Positions 1 through 8,861 of a DNA stretch of 35,089 bases are shown piece after piece. The notes beneath the pieces are model-generated. The model saw only the letters and a list, made by a program, of their open reading frames with translations, was not told the DNA's origin and did not search any database. Each line of letters starts with the position of its first letter. Position 1 is the stretch's first letter. Source of the DNA: Streptomyces sp. adm13(2018) (GTDB lineage Bacteria; Actinomycetota; Actinomycetes; Streptomycetales; Streptomycetaceae); NCBI RefSeq assembly GCF_008042145.1, contig NZ_RDBH01000113.1, forward strand, positions 347,968 through 383,056, given 5' to 3'. The position numbers and the translations under genes are program-made.

Positions 1-137
1 GTACGAGGGAGTACGTCCCCATGCCCACCCCGCTCAGCCCGCCCGACCCGCGCGGCCGGCGCCCCGGGACCCGGGGCGCCGGCCGCGCGGGTCGGGCGGG
101 CTGAGCGGGGTGGGCATGGGGACGTACTCCCTCGTAC
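1..137. repeat. Perfect 137-base palindrome at the left end of the window
   Basis: Bases 1-68 are the exact reverse complement of bases 70-137, with a single central A at 69. A natural terminator core may lie at the centre (CCCCGGG-A-CCCGGGG). Arms of 68 bp without a mismatch that begin exactly at base 1 are more typical of a contig end that folded back on itself. It lies downstream of the minus-strand gene ending at 191, so part of it could be that gene's terminator. Confidence 0.9.
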
Positions 138-190
138 GGAGATCGGCCCGCCGTCCGCGGGGGGCGGCGGGAGAGGACCGGCGGCGGTGG

Positions 191-1042
191 TCAGCCGACG
201 CGGGTGACGGTCCTCGCGGAGAGGTCGACGATCAGGTCGCGGGTGTCGATCCAGGCCCCGTTCAGGACCTTGGTGACGAGCCGTACGCACCGGTGCTCGC
301 CGCAACGGCTCAGCGGAGCGGGCACGTTCGCCTCGCGGTAGGGCCGGTAGACGTCGCCGTTGAACCACAGCTGGGCGGTGGAGGCGAGTTCCTTGCCGGT
401 GGCGTCCCGGTAGTCCTCCTTGACGCCCTTGCCGAGGGGGCTCGCGAGGATCAGTCCGAGGGCCTCGCGCAGTTCCTCGGGATGGGCGGAGGGCTGGACC
501 CCGCGCTGCGCGGCCGACGTCTCGACCGTGCCGGTGGCGAGGTTGACGGTCCGGGTGATGAGTTCGTCGCGCCCGTAGTCGTAGAGCCGGACCTCGGCGC
601 GGCGCGTGCCGTCCCCCGGCCGGGGGTCGGCGAGGCCGGTGCCCAGGTGCTGGGGTCCCCGGCCGCCCTCGACGTCCCGCTGGGCGGAGGCGCCCGGCGG
701 GGTCAGCGCGAGCGCCTCGGCGCGGGCGAGCTCGTCGTCGGTGAGCGGGTCGCTGCCCACGCCCTTCTTCCCCTCGGCGGCCGCGGGGGCCACCGTCGCG
801 GGCGGCACGGCGCCCTGCGCCTGCCCCCCGGCCCCCGTCCCGGCGGCTCCGGCGCCGTCAGCCGCTCCGGCTCCCCCGAGGTCCGCCGCGCCGCCCGGCG
901 CGGCGGCTCCGGCCGGCCGGGGCGTGTCCTGTCCCGCGGAGACGCCCGGCATTCCGACGGCGACCGCGACCGCGGTCCCCGTCACCGCCATGGCCGCCCC
1001 GGCCACCACCTTCCCCAAGTGGCGGCGTGCTATTTCGTACAC
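191..1042 (-). CDS. Exported protein with an Ala/Gly-rich linker, function unknown
   Basis: A 283-residue protein starting at GTG, with a GGGGGA ribosome-binding site just upstream. The N-terminus has two adjacent arginines (R6-R7) and a lysine, then a hydrophobic stretch at about 12-30 and a likely cleavage site after VSAG, so it should be exported; no lipobox cysteine is seen. Residues 38-95 are a low-complexity Ala/Gly/Pro linker. The C-terminal 180 residues look folded and carry two cysteines near 245-250 in a CGEHRC arrangement that could form a disulphide. The style recalls Streptomyces Tat/Sec 'signal sequence domain' proteins, but I cannot name a family with confidence. It is divergent from glgX, with 139 bases between the two starts. 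Confidence 0.7.
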   Translation of the reverse strand: MYEIARRHLGKVVAGAAMAVTGTAVAVAVGMPGVSAGQDTPRPAGAAAPGGAADLGGAGAADGAGAAGTGAGGQAQGAVPPATVAPAAAEGKKGVGSDPLTDDELARAEALALTPPGASAQRDVEGGRGPQHLGTGLADPRPGDGTRRAEVRLYDYGRDELITRTVNLATGTVETSAAQRGVQPSAHPEELREALGLILASPLGKGVKEDYRDATGKELASTAQLWFNGDVYRPYREANVPAPLSRCGEHRCVRLVTKVLNGAWIDTRDLIVDLSARTVTRVG

Positions 1043-1181
1043 ACTTCCCCCTCATTCCCCCTCCAGGACCGCGGTCACCCGGTAGGACGGGGCGAAGTCC
1101 TAGGAGGTTGCGCCTCTTTCGGGCAGGATTCGGCCGAAGAACGTCCACAGGACCCCGGACTGATGAGGAAGAGTCATATCC

Positions 1182-3302
1182 ATGCAGGTCTGGCCGGGAC
1201 AGGCGTACCCCTTGGGCGCCACCTATGACGGTGCGGGAACCAACTTCGCGGTCTTCTCGGAGGCCGCCCACAGGATCGAGCTGTGTCTGCTCCATGACGA
1301 CGGCTCGGAGACGGCGGTGGAGCTCCGCGAGACCGACGCGTTCGTGCGGCATGCCTATCTGCCGGGCGTGATGCCCGGCCAGCGGTACGGGTTCCGTGTG
1401 CACGGCCCGTACGCGCCGGAGCAGGGGCTGCGCTGCAACGCGGCGAAGCTGCTGCTCGACCCCTACGCGCGCGCGGTGTCGGGGCGGGTCGACTGGGGCG
1501 AGGCGGTGTACGGGTACCACTTCGGGAAGCCGGACGCGCGCAACGACCTGGACTCGGGGCCGCACACGATGGCCTCGGTCGTGGTCAACCCGTACTTCGA
1601 CTGGGGCGACGACCGGCGGCCGCGGACCGAGTACCACCACACGGTGATCTACGAGGCCCATGTGAAGGGCCTGACGATGCTCCACCCGGACCTCCCGGAG
1701 GAGCTGCGCGGGACGTACGCGGGACTCGCGCACCCGTCGGTGATCGGGCACCTCAAGGAGCTGGGGGTGACGGCGCTCGAACTGATGCCCGTCCACCAGT
1801 TCGTGAACGACCACCGGCTCGTGGACGCGGGGCTCGCCAACTACTGGGGCTACAACACGATCGGGTTCTTCGCCCCGCACAACGCCTACGCGTCCTGGGG
1901 CGACCGGGGCCAGCAGGTCCTGGAGTTCAAGTCGGCGGTACGCGCCCTGCACCAGGCGGGCATCGAGGTCATCCTCGACGTGGTGTACAACCACACCGCG
2001 GAGGGCAACCACCTGGGTCCCACGCTCTCCATGCGGGGCCTGGACAACCCCTCGTACTACCGGCTCGCGGACGACCCCCGCTACTACATGGACACCACGG
2101 GCACCGGGAACTCGCTGCTGATGCGCTCCCCGCACGTGCTCCAGCTGATCATGGACAGCCTGCGGTACTGGGTGACCGAGATGCACGTGGACGGCTTCCG
2201 CTTCGACCTGGCGGCCACCCTGGCCCGGCAGTTCCACGAGGTGGACCGGCTGTCCTCGTTCTTCGACCTCGTGCAGCAGGACCCGGTGGTCAGCCAGGTG
2301 AAGCTGATCGCCGAGCCCTGGGACGTCGGCGAGGGCGGCTACCAGGTGGGCAACTTCCCGCCGCTGTGGACCGAGTGGAACGGCAAGTACCGGGACTGCG
2401 TGCGGGACCTGTGGCGGGGCGAGCCGCGCACCCTCGCCGAGTTCGCCTCCCGGCTGACCGGGTCCTCCGACCTCTACCAGGACGACGGGAGGCGGCCGCT
2501 GGCCTCGGTCAACTTCGTGACCTGCCACGACGGCTTCACGCTCCGCGACCTCGTCTCGTACAACGACAAGCACAACGAGGCGAACGGCGAGGGCAACCGG
2601 GACGGCGAGAGCCACAACCGGTCCTGGAACTGCGGGGCCGAGGGCGACAGCGAGGACGTCGGCATCGCGGAGTTGCGCGCCCGTCAGATGCGCAACTTCC
2701 TGGCCACCCTGATGCTCTCGCAGGGCGTGCCGATGCTCAGCCACGGCGACGAGTTCGGGCGCACCCAGGGCGGCAACAACAACGCGTACTGCCAGGACAA
2801 CGAGGTGTCCTGGGTGCGCTGGCCGAAGGAGAACAGCGAGGCGGAGGCGACGCTGCTCCGTTTCACCCGGGCGATGGTGCGGCTGCGCCGGGAGCACCCG
2901 GTCTTCCGCCGCCGCCGCTTCTTCCACGGCCGGCCGGTGGAGGGCACCCACGACGAGCTCACCGACATCGCCTGGTTCACGCCGGAGGGCGAGGAGATGA
3001 CGTCCCGCGACTGGCAGGCGGCGCACGCGCAGGCGCTGACCGTCTTCCTGAACGGGAACGCCATCTCGGAGCCGGGCACCCAGGGCGAGCGGATCGCCGA
3101 CGACTCCTTCCTGTTGATGTTCAACGCCTCGTCGAAGGAGTTGGAGTTCGCCGTGCCGGACAGCCACGGGACCCGCTGGCGCACGGTGGTGGACACCTCC
3201 GACCCGGAGGGCATGCCGCCGCAGGAGGGTCCGGAGCTCGCGGGCGGTGAGCGGGTGACCCTCGCCCCGCTCAGCCTGACCGTTCTGCGCCGGCCGGCCT
3301 GA
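1182..3302 (+). CDS. glgX: Glycogen debranching enzyme GlgX/TreX (GH13)
   Basis: A 706-residue GH13 enzyme that hydrolyses alpha-1,6 branches of glycogen or limit dextrin in the cytoplasm, releasing linear maltodextrins. The N-terminus (about 1-130) is a CBM48-like beta-sandwich starting WPGQAYPLGATYDGAGTNFA, followed by the TIM barrel. The four GH13 regions are visible: DVVYNH, DGFRFD with nucleophile D342, AEPWD with acid/base E378, and CHDG with D450. The HNEANGEGN loop is typical of GlgX. Length fits the family (about 700). The ATG follows a GAGGAAG stretch. With treY and treZ nearby it supplies the linear glucans used by TreY, so the product could equally be called TreX. Its last 32 bases overlap the convergent MFS gene. 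Confidence 0.95.
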   Translation: MQVWPGQAYPLGATYDGAGTNFAVFSEAAHRIELCLLHDDGSETAVELRETDAFVRHAYLPGVMPGQRYGFRVHGPYAPEQGLRCNAAKLLLDPYARAVSGRVDWGEAVYGYHFGKPDARNDLDSGPHTMASVVVNPYFDWGDDRRPRTEYHHTVIYEAHVKGLTMLHPDLPEELRGTYAGLAHPSVIGHLKELGVTALELMPVHQFVNDHRLVDAGLANYWGYNTIGFFAPHNAYASWGDRGQQVLEFKSAVRALHQAGIEVILDVVYNHTAEGNHLGPTLSMRGLDNPSYYRLADDPRYYMDTTGTGNSLLMRSPHVLQLIMDSLRYWVTEMHVDGFRFDLAATLARQFHEVDRLSSFFDLVQQDPVVSQVKLIAEPWDVGEGGYQVGNFPPLWTEWNGKYRDCVRDLWRGEPRTLAEFASRLTGSSDLYQDDGRRPLASVNFVTCHDGFTLRDLVSYNDKHNEANGEGNRDGESHNRSWNCGAEGDSEDVGIAELRARQMRNFLATLMLSQGVPMLSHGDEFGRTQGGNNNAYCQDNEVSWVRWPKENSEAEATLLRFTRAMVRLRREHPVFRRRRFFHGRPVEGTHDELTDIAWFTPEGEEMTSRDWQAAHAQALTVFLNGNAISEPGTQGERIADDSFLLMFNASSKELEFAVPDSHGTRWRTVVDTSDPEGMPPQEGPELAGGERVTLAPLSLTVLRRPA

Positions 3303-4512
3303 GGTCCCGTACGGGACGGGTCGCCGCCGCCCGGACCGTCCAGGACAGCAGCGCGCAGGCCGCGGCCGCCCCCACCGCCACCGCGAAGGCGGCGGGGGCG
3401 CCGTGGCCTTCGGCGAGCCGGCCCGAGACGGCCAGCGCGAGGGCCTGCCCCGCCACGATCCCGCTGGTGAGGAAGGCCATGGACTCGGCGAGCCGGGCGG
3501 CCGGCACGGTCCGCTCGGTGAGCCCGAAGACGGTGATCAGGTGCGGGGCGTAGGCGGCGCCCAGGACGACCACGACGGCGTACAGGGCGCCGAGCGAGCC
3601 GACGAACAGCAGCGGCACGGAGAGCACGACGAGCGCCGCGGTCGCCGCGCGCCAGCGGGTCACGAGCCCGATCCGGTCGGGCACGGCCGCCATGGAGAGG
3701 CCGACGGCGGCGCTCATCACCCCCATCGCCGCGTAGACGAGCCCGGCCTGGGCGGGCGCGCCGAGCTGCTCGGTGAGGGCGGTGATGCCGGCCTGTGAGG
3801 CGCCGAACATGGCGCCCTGGAGGACCATCGCGCCGCGCAGGGCGTACGCGGATCCCGGCAGCCGCGTCCGTTCGGCGGCGCCCGTACGGGTGGTCGCCGA
3901 CGGCTCCGGACGGGTGGCCCGCGCCGAGGGGTGGAGGGCGAAGGCGGTGCCGAAGACCGCGAGCAGGAGGGCCGCGAGGAGCAGCGCGGCGGCCGGATGG
4001 GCGAGGGCGGCGGCGAGGCCGACGAACGCCGGGCCGAGGACGAAGGACACCTCGTCGAGGGTGCCCTCGAAGGAGAGCACGGTGCCCACGGTCCGGTCGT
4101 CGGCGCCGGAGCGGCGGGCGAGGGCCACCGACCGGGTCCGGGCGAGCGGCCCCACCTGGGGGACGGTCGCCCCGGCGAGCGCGCCGAGGACCATCAGCCA
4201 GCCGGTCGGGGCGTGCGCGAGCGCGGCCAGGACCAGGGCGGTGACGGCGACCGCGTTGGCGAGGGAGGCCGCGAGGACGGTCCCGCGCTGGCCGTGCCGG
4301 TCGCTGAGCCGTCCGACGACGGGCCCTCCGAGGGTCTGTCCGGCCGCGAGCGCGCCGCCGGCCAGCCCGGCCGTGGCGAGGGAGCCACTCGTCTCGGCGA
4401 CGAGGAGCAGACTGCCCAGCTGGCACATCGCGGTGGGCAGCCGGCCGAGGAAGGAGAGGACCGGCAGCGCGGGGCCGAGCAGGGAGAGGGTGTCGCGATA
4501 CATCCGGAGCAT
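3271..4512 (-). CDS. MFS transporter (efflux type)
   Basis: A 413-residue integral membrane protein of the major facilitator superfamily. About twelve hydrophobic segments are recognisable. The loop after TM2 carries VGRLSDRHGQRG, which matches the MFS G-x-L-(S/A)-D-R-x-G-R-(R/K) signature. A charged central loop (about 195-215) separates the two six-helix halves. The start is taken at MLRMYRD; M4 (base 4503) is an alternative and neither has a strong ribosome-binding site. The substrate cannot be read from the sequence; the family includes drug and sugar exporters. The 3' end overlaps the end of glgX by 32 bases. The start faces treY across an 81-base divergent gap, so promoters for both must lie there. 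Confidence 0.88.
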   Translation of the reverse strand: MLRMYRDTLSLLGPALPVLSFLGRLPTAMCQLGSLLLVAETSGSLATAGLAGGALAAGQTLGGPVVGRLSDRHGQRGTVLAASLANAVAVTALVLAALAHAPTGWLMVLGALAGATVPQVGPLARTRSVALARRSGADDRTVGTVLSFEGTLDEVSFVLGPAFVGLAAALAHPAAALLLAALLLAVFGTAFALHPSARATRPEPSATTRTGAAERTRLPGSAYALRGAMVLQGAMFGASQAGITALTEQLGAPAQAGLVYAAMGVMSAAVGLSMAAVPDRIGLVTRWRAATAALVVLSVPLLFVGSLGALYAVVVVLGAAYAPHLITVFGLTERTVPAARLAESMAFLTSGIVAGQALALAVSGRLAEGHGAPAAFAVAVGAAAACALLSWTVRAAATRPVRDLRPAGAERSG

Positions 4513-4593
4513 CGGGCGAACGTAACGCGATGTACACGAACGGGTGCATGAGGCGATGACACAGAAGGCCTCCGGCGGGGTACGTACGTTCGC

Positions 4594-6954
4594 ATGACCT
4601 CCCTCCCGTCCGGCTCCGTCCCGCCCCTTCCCGCGTTCCCCACCGCCACCTACCGGCTCCAGCTCCAGCCGGACTTCCCGTTCTCGGCGGCCGAGCGGGC
4701 CGCTCCGCACCTCGCGGCCCTCGGGATCTCCCACCTCCACCTCTCCCCGGTCCTGGAGGCCGTCCCCGGCTCGACCCACGGGTACGACGTCACGGACCAC
4801 CGGTCCGTGCGCGCCGAGCTGGGCGGCGAGGAGGGGCTGCGGTCCCTCGCCGCGACGGCCGCGTCGCACGGTCTCGGCCTCGTCGTCGACCTGGTGCCCA
4901 ACCACATGGCGGCCTCCGCCCGGCACAACCACGCGCTGCGGGCCGTGCTCCGCGACGGTCCCGACTCGCCGTACGCCCGCTGGTTCGACGTCGACCGCTC
5001 CGCGGGGGACGGCCGGCTGCTGCTGCCGGTACTGCCCGCGCGGCTCCCCGAGGTGCGGGACCGGCTGGAGGTGGTGGACGGCTCGCTGCGGCTGGACGGC
5101 CAGGACTTCCCGCTGCGGCCGGGCACGGAGGGGCTGCCGCTCGACGAACTGCTGGACGCCCAGTGGTACCGGCTCGCCTGGTGGCGGCTGGCCCGCACCG
5201 AACTCAACTACCGCCGGTTCTTCACGATCTCGGAGCTGATCGGGGTACGGGTGGAGGACCCCGAGGTGTTCACGGCGACCCACGCGAAGATCGTCGAGCT
5301 GGTCGGGGACGGGGTGATCCAGGGGCTGCGGATCGACCACCCGGACGGTCTGGCCGACCCGCAGGGCTATCTGGAGCGGCTCTCCGCGGCCACCGGCGGG
5401 CGCTGCTGGACGGTGGTCGAGAAGATCCTCACCGGCCCGGAGGTGCTGCCCGCCGGCTGGCCGGTGGCCGGCACCACCGGGTACGACGCCCTGCGACACG
5501 TCGACGGGGTGTTCACCGATCCGGTCGGTGCGGACGAACTGGCCGACCTGTACCGGGAGTCGGTGTCCCGGGCCGGGGACCGGGGCGGCCGCTGGGAGGC
5601 GACCGAGCGGCGGGCCGCGTACGAGGTGGTGGGCCACGACCTGGCCGCCGAGACCGCCGTCCTGACCCGGATCGCGGAGCGGGTCTGCGCCGCCGACCCC
5701 GCCCTGCGGGACCACGCGCCCTGGGCACTGCGCACGGCCGTCCGCGAGCTCCTGGTCCGGATGCCGGTGTACCGGCCGTACCGCACCGGCGGTGAGGAGG
5801 TGCTGACCCCGGAGGCGGCGCGGGGCGCGAAGGCGGCGTTCGCGGTGCCGGAGGAGGCCGCGGCGGTCGACGTCGTACGGGCCCTGGCGCTCGGGACGCT
5901 CGGCGACGGGCCCGAACACCGGGCCTTCCGGGCCCGGTTCGCCCAGACCTCCTCGGCGCTGCGGGCCAAGTCCGTGGAGGACACGGCCTTCTACCGGTAC
6001 ACCCCGCTGCTCTCGGCGAACGAGGTGGGCGGCGACGCGGGGCGCCCGGCGGTGTCGGTGGAGGAGTTCCACGCGTACTGCGGGCGGATCTCGCGGGACT
6101 GGCCGGGCACCGGCACCGTGCTGTCCACCCACGACACCAAGCGCAGCGCGGACGTCCGCGCGGCGATCGCGGTCCTCTCGCAGTGCCCCCAGGTGTGGGC
6201 GGACCTGCTGGGCGAGGTCGCGGGGGTGCCGGCGCCGGACCCGCACGTGGCCTGGACGGCGTGGCAGACCGCCTTCGGCTTCGGCGCGCCGGACGCGGAC
6301 CGGCTCGGGCCCGCGATCCTCAAGTCCGTGCGGGAGGCGGGCCTCCGGACCAGCTGGACGGAGCCGGACGCGGAGTACGAGCGGGCGGTGGAGGAGTTCG
6401 CGGCGGCCGGTCCGGGGCGCATCCCGCTGCGGGCGGCCTCGGAGGCGGCCTTCGCGCTGGAGCCGCACATCCGGGCGCACGCGCTGGGCGCGCTGCTCGT
6501 CCAGCTGACGATGCCGGGGGTGCCGGAGCTGTACCAGAACACGGAGCGCGAGTACCGGGCGCTGGTCGATCCGGACAACCGGGCGCCGTTCGCCGTCGGC
6601 GCGGACGACGACCACACGGCCCTGGTACGGGCGGCGCTGCGGCTGCGCCGTGAGCGTCCCGCGGCCTTCGGGACCCGCGACGGGTACGCCCCGCTGGCGG
6701 CCGAGGGGCCCGCGGCGGCCCACTGCCTGGCCTTCGGCCGGTCGGACGAGGTGATCACGGCGGTGACCCGGCTGCCGCTGCGCCTCGCGGAGGCGGGCGG
6801 CTGGCAGGACACGGAGCTGGTCCTCCCGGAGGGCCGGTGGGCCGACACCCTGGACGGGGTACGGGAGTTCATCGGCGGTCCGGCGACGGAGCTGAAGCTG
6901 GCGGAGCTGTTCGCGGAGCGGCCCGTGGCACTGCTGGCGCGCGTGCGCGACTGA
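4594..6954 (+). CDS. treY: Malto-oligosyltrehalose synthase TreY (GH13)
   Basis: A 786-residue GH13 enzyme that converts the reducing-end alpha-1,4 bond of maltodextrins to alpha,alpha-1,1, giving maltooligosyl-trehalose for TreZ. The start TYRLQLQPDFPFSAAE, then ISHLHLSPV and GSTHGYDVTDH, is diagnostic of TreY. Visible GH13 motifs are VVDLVPNH (97-104), LRIDHPDGL with nucleophile D248 and VVEKIL with E276; the third acid lies in the STHDTKRSADVR segment. The protein is slightly longer than many TreY proteins (about 720-780). No strong Shine-Dalgarno is seen before ATG. It faces the MFS gene divergently. Downstream a hairpin (6971-7003) separates it from a convergent gene. treZ is 3.7 kb away, so treY and treZ are clustered but not in one operon. 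Confidence 0.95.
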   Translation: MTSLPSGSVPPLPAFPTATYRLQLQPDFPFSAAERAAPHLAALGISHLHLSPVLEAVPGSTHGYDVTDHRSVRAELGGEEGLRSLAATAASHGLGLVVDLVPNHMAASARHNHALRAVLRDGPDSPYARWFDVDRSAGDGRLLLPVLPARLPEVRDRLEVVDGSLRLDGQDFPLRPGTEGLPLDELLDAQWYRLAWWRLARTELNYRRFFTISELIGVRVEDPEVFTATHAKIVELVGDGVIQGLRIDHPDGLADPQGYLERLSAATGGRCWTVVEKILTGPEVLPAGWPVAGTTGYDALRHVDGVFTDPVGADELADLYRESVSRAGDRGGRWEATERRAAYEVVGHDLAAETAVLTRIAERVCAADPALRDHAPWALRTAVRELLVRMPVYRPYRTGGEEVLTPEAARGAKAAFAVPEEAAAVDVVRALALGTLGDGPEHRAFRARFAQTSSALRAKSVEDTAFYRYTPLLSANEVGGDAGRPAVSVEEFHAYCGRISRDWPGTGTVLSTHDTKRSADVRAAIAVLSQCPQVWADLLGEVAGVPAPDPHVAWTAWQTAFGFGAPDADRLGPAILKSVREAGLRTSWTEPDAEYERAVEEFAAAGPGRIPLRAASEAAFALEPHIRAHALGALLVQLTMPGVPELYQNTEREYRALVDPDNRAPFAVGADDDHTALVRAALRLRRERPAAFGTRDGYAPLAAEGPAAAHCLAFGRSDEVITAVTRLPLRLAEAGGWQDTELVLPEGRWADTLDGVREFIGGPATELKLAELFAERPVALLARVRD

Positions 6955-6970
6955 GGCGCGCGGACGCGGC

Positions 6971-7003
6971 CGAGGGCCCCGGGGAGTGTCCCGGGGGCCC
7001 TCG
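6971..7003. terminator. Bidirectional hairpin between treY and the exported-protein gene
   Basis: The arms CGAGGGCCCCGGGGA and TCCCGGGGGCCCTCG pair over 15 bp with one mismatch and a 3-base loop. The hairpin lies 16 bases after the treY stop and 14 bases from the end of the convergent gene at 7018. No T-tract follows, as is usual in Streptomyces. Confidence 0.75.
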
Positions 7004-7017
7004 CCCGAAGACGACGA

Positions 7018-7509
7018 TCAGGAGCGGGAGGCTCGCGAGACCTCGCACTTGGTGTACTCGGAACCGTCGCCGGAGCCCGGGTAGGCCGTGGTCAGCTCGG
7101 CGCTCTGGGAGGCGCCGGAGGCGACCGCGACGGCGGTCTTCGTCGCGGTCGCCGGGACCGCGGTGCCGCCCGCGTCGCCCTTGAACCTCACGGTGACGCT
7201 GTAGTCGTAGTCGAGGGCGTTGTCGTTCTTGACGGTGACCCGGGCGACGAGGTTCTTGGTCGCCGCGTCGTAGGTGCAGTCGTTGATGGTCACGTCGCGG
7301 ATCGCCTTGTCGGCGCTGCTGGAGCCGCCGGAGACGGAACCGCCGGAGGTGCCACCGGAGGTGCTGTCGTTGTCGCTGTTGTGGTTGCTGCTGCTGGAAC
7401 CGCTGGAGCTGCTGCCGCCGCAGCCGCCGCCGTGCGAGCCGCGAGCACCGGTCAGGGCGACGACCGCGATGCCGAAGACGGCGATCGCTCGAACATGACG
7501 CTTCTTCAC
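7018..7509 (-). CDS. Exported Ser/Gly/Asn-rich protein, function unknown
   Basis: A 163-residue protein. The start is set at GTG 7509 (MKKRHVRAIAV) because ACGGGGA lies just upstream; an ATG 54 bases further out is open but less likely. A short KKRHVR basic region precedes a hydrophobic stretch (about 6-20), then a Ser/Gly/Asn-rich linker (about 26-60). The segment GGGC at about residue 29 resembles a lipobox only weakly (no aliphatic residue at -3), so lipidation is uncertain. Residues 65-163 look like a small beta-sandwich (repeated V-x-V strands: ARVTVKND, SVTVRFKG) with cysteines in INDCTYD and TKCEVS that could pair. Such proteins resemble FxLYD or DUF4352-like extracellular domains, but this is inference. 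Confidence 0.7.
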   Translation of the reverse strand: MKKRHVRAIAVFGIAVVALTGARGSHGGGCGGSSSSGSSSSNHNSDNDSTSGGTSGGSVSGGSSSADKAIRDVTINDCTYDAATKNLVARVTVKNDNALDYDYSVTVRFKGDAGGTAVPATATKTAVAVASGASQSAELTTAYPGSGDGSEYTKCEVSRASRS

Positions 7510-7592
7510 GTGTGAATCCCCGTTGAAAGTGGTACTGAAATGGGCGCTCCTTGACGAGCGCACGTCACCCTAACAGCGGTCGGGGGCGCGGT

Positions 7593-8729
7593 TCAGCCGC
7601 CCGGACGGACGATCAGGCTCCGCGGCGCCCGGGTGATGAGCCCGGTCCACACCGGGCGGAAGCCGTCGGCGAGCCGGAGCCGCGGCATCGCCGTGAACAG
7701 TGCCCGCAGGGCGTACTCGGCCTCCAGGCCGGCCAGGATCACGGCCGGGCAGAAGCCGCTGCCGTAGGTGAGTTGGCCCGGGTCGTCGCGGAACGGATCG
7801 AACCGGTCGGGCTCGCGGAAGCGCTCCGGGTCGCGGCCGGCCGAGCCGACCAACAGGGCGACGGGGGCGCCCGCCGGGACGGTGCCGCCGCCGACCGCGA
7901 CCTCGGCGGAGGTGCGGCGCACAGCGATCTGCACGGGCGGATCGCGGCGCAGGGACTCGGCCCAGGCCTTGCCCACGAGTCCGGCGGGGGCGTCGCGGAG
8001 GGCGGCGACCTGGTCCGGGTCCGACAGGACGTTGCCGAGGAAGGAGGCGAGGGCCTTCTCCCGTACGGCGATCTGCCCGCCGCACTCGCCCGCGAGGGCG
8101 CCCGCGGCCCGGCCGCGGACGAGCCGCATCATGTCGCGGTAGGGCACCCCGACGGCGGCGGCGACGGTCCCGGCGGGCAGCCAGTGGCAGAACTCGGCGA
8201 CCAGGTCGGCCTGCGGCCGCTCGGCGATCCGGCGGGCCAGGACGTACGCCGTCCGCTCGGTGACCGCGCGCAGGGCCGCCACGTCGACGTCGACGTGGGC
8301 CCGCGCGCAGGGCGGGTCGCCGGGGCGGTGCCCGTGCGTGAACCGGCTGTCGGTCAGGGCGGTGGCCACGTCCGCGTACCGGCTGAGGACCCAGGCCCGC
8401 AGGAGCGGGTCGTACGTGAGCGGGAACTGCTCGCGCAGGGTCCGGTGGATCGCGTGCGGGTCCCGTGAGGCGCCGGGGTCGAGGGGGCTCGGTGCGACGA
8501 CTCCGGCGCCGCGCGGGCCGCCGGTGCGGTGCGCGGTGGGCACCCGCCCGGGCAGGGACGCGGGGCCGGTCCGGAGCACGCCGCCCGGGCGTCCCGTGGT
8601 CGCGCGGCCGTCGGCCGGGGGCGTCGCCGGTGCCATGGACGGCAGCCGGGTCCAGGGGTCCGCGGGCGGTGCCTCCGGCAGGTCGTTCCCGGTGCCCCGG
8701 CCCGGCTCGCGGTGCTGGTCGTGGCTCAT
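7593..8729 (-). CDS. Cytochrome P450-like protein with degenerate catalytic motifs
   Basis: A 378-residue protein; the start at MSHDQHREP has a strong AGGGGG ribosome-binding site. About 80 disordered residues precede a P450-type fold: PHAIHRTLRE, WVLSRYADVATALTDSRF, then K-helix ESLR (the ExxR motif), DPPVQIAVRRT and a meander FREPDRFDPFR. Several expected elements are altered. The I-helix acid-alcohol pair (AGxET) is absent, with GQIAVREKALAS in its place, and roughly 50 residues before it are missing. The C-helix HxxxR motif is not seen. The haem loop reads YGSGFCPAV, two residues shorter than F-G-x-G-x-H-x-C, although Cys327 keeps its spacing to the L-helix glutamate. It may bind haem without monooxygenation, or be non-catalytic. 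Upstream is the FHA gene on the same strand. Confidence 0.75.
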   Translation of the reverse strand: MSHDQHREPGRGTGNDLPEAPPADPWTRLPSMAPATPPADGRATTGRPGGVLRTGPASLPGRVPTAHRTGGPRGAGVVAPSPLDPGASRDPHAIHRTLREQFPLTYDPLLRAWVLSRYADVATALTDSRFTHGHRPGDPPCARAHVDVDVAALRAVTERTAYVLARRIAERPQADLVAEFCHWLPAGTVAAAVGVPYRDMMRLVRGRAAGALAGECGGQIAVREKALASFLGNVLSDPDQVAALRDAPAGLVGKAWAESLRRDPPVQIAVRRTSAEVAVGGGTVPAGAPVALLVGSAGRDPERFREPDRFDPFRDDPGQLTYGSGFCPAVILAGLEAEYALRALFTAMPRLRLADGFRPVWTGLITRAPRSLIVRPGG

Positions 8730-8861
8730 CGCGCCCCCTGTCGTTCGGCGGTGGGTGCCGCGGCCGAAGACGGTGGCGCGCGTCCCTCCAGCCCACCACC
8801 GGCCGCGCCCCACCGCCCGCCGCATACCGCCGAACGGGTGAAGAAGGGGCGGTGACGGCGA

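Noticed and set aside
3271..6723. 1150-codon open frame on the minus strand
   Set aside because: Only its last 413 codons (from 4512) are the MFS gene; the rest is the antisense shadow of treY in high-GC DNA.
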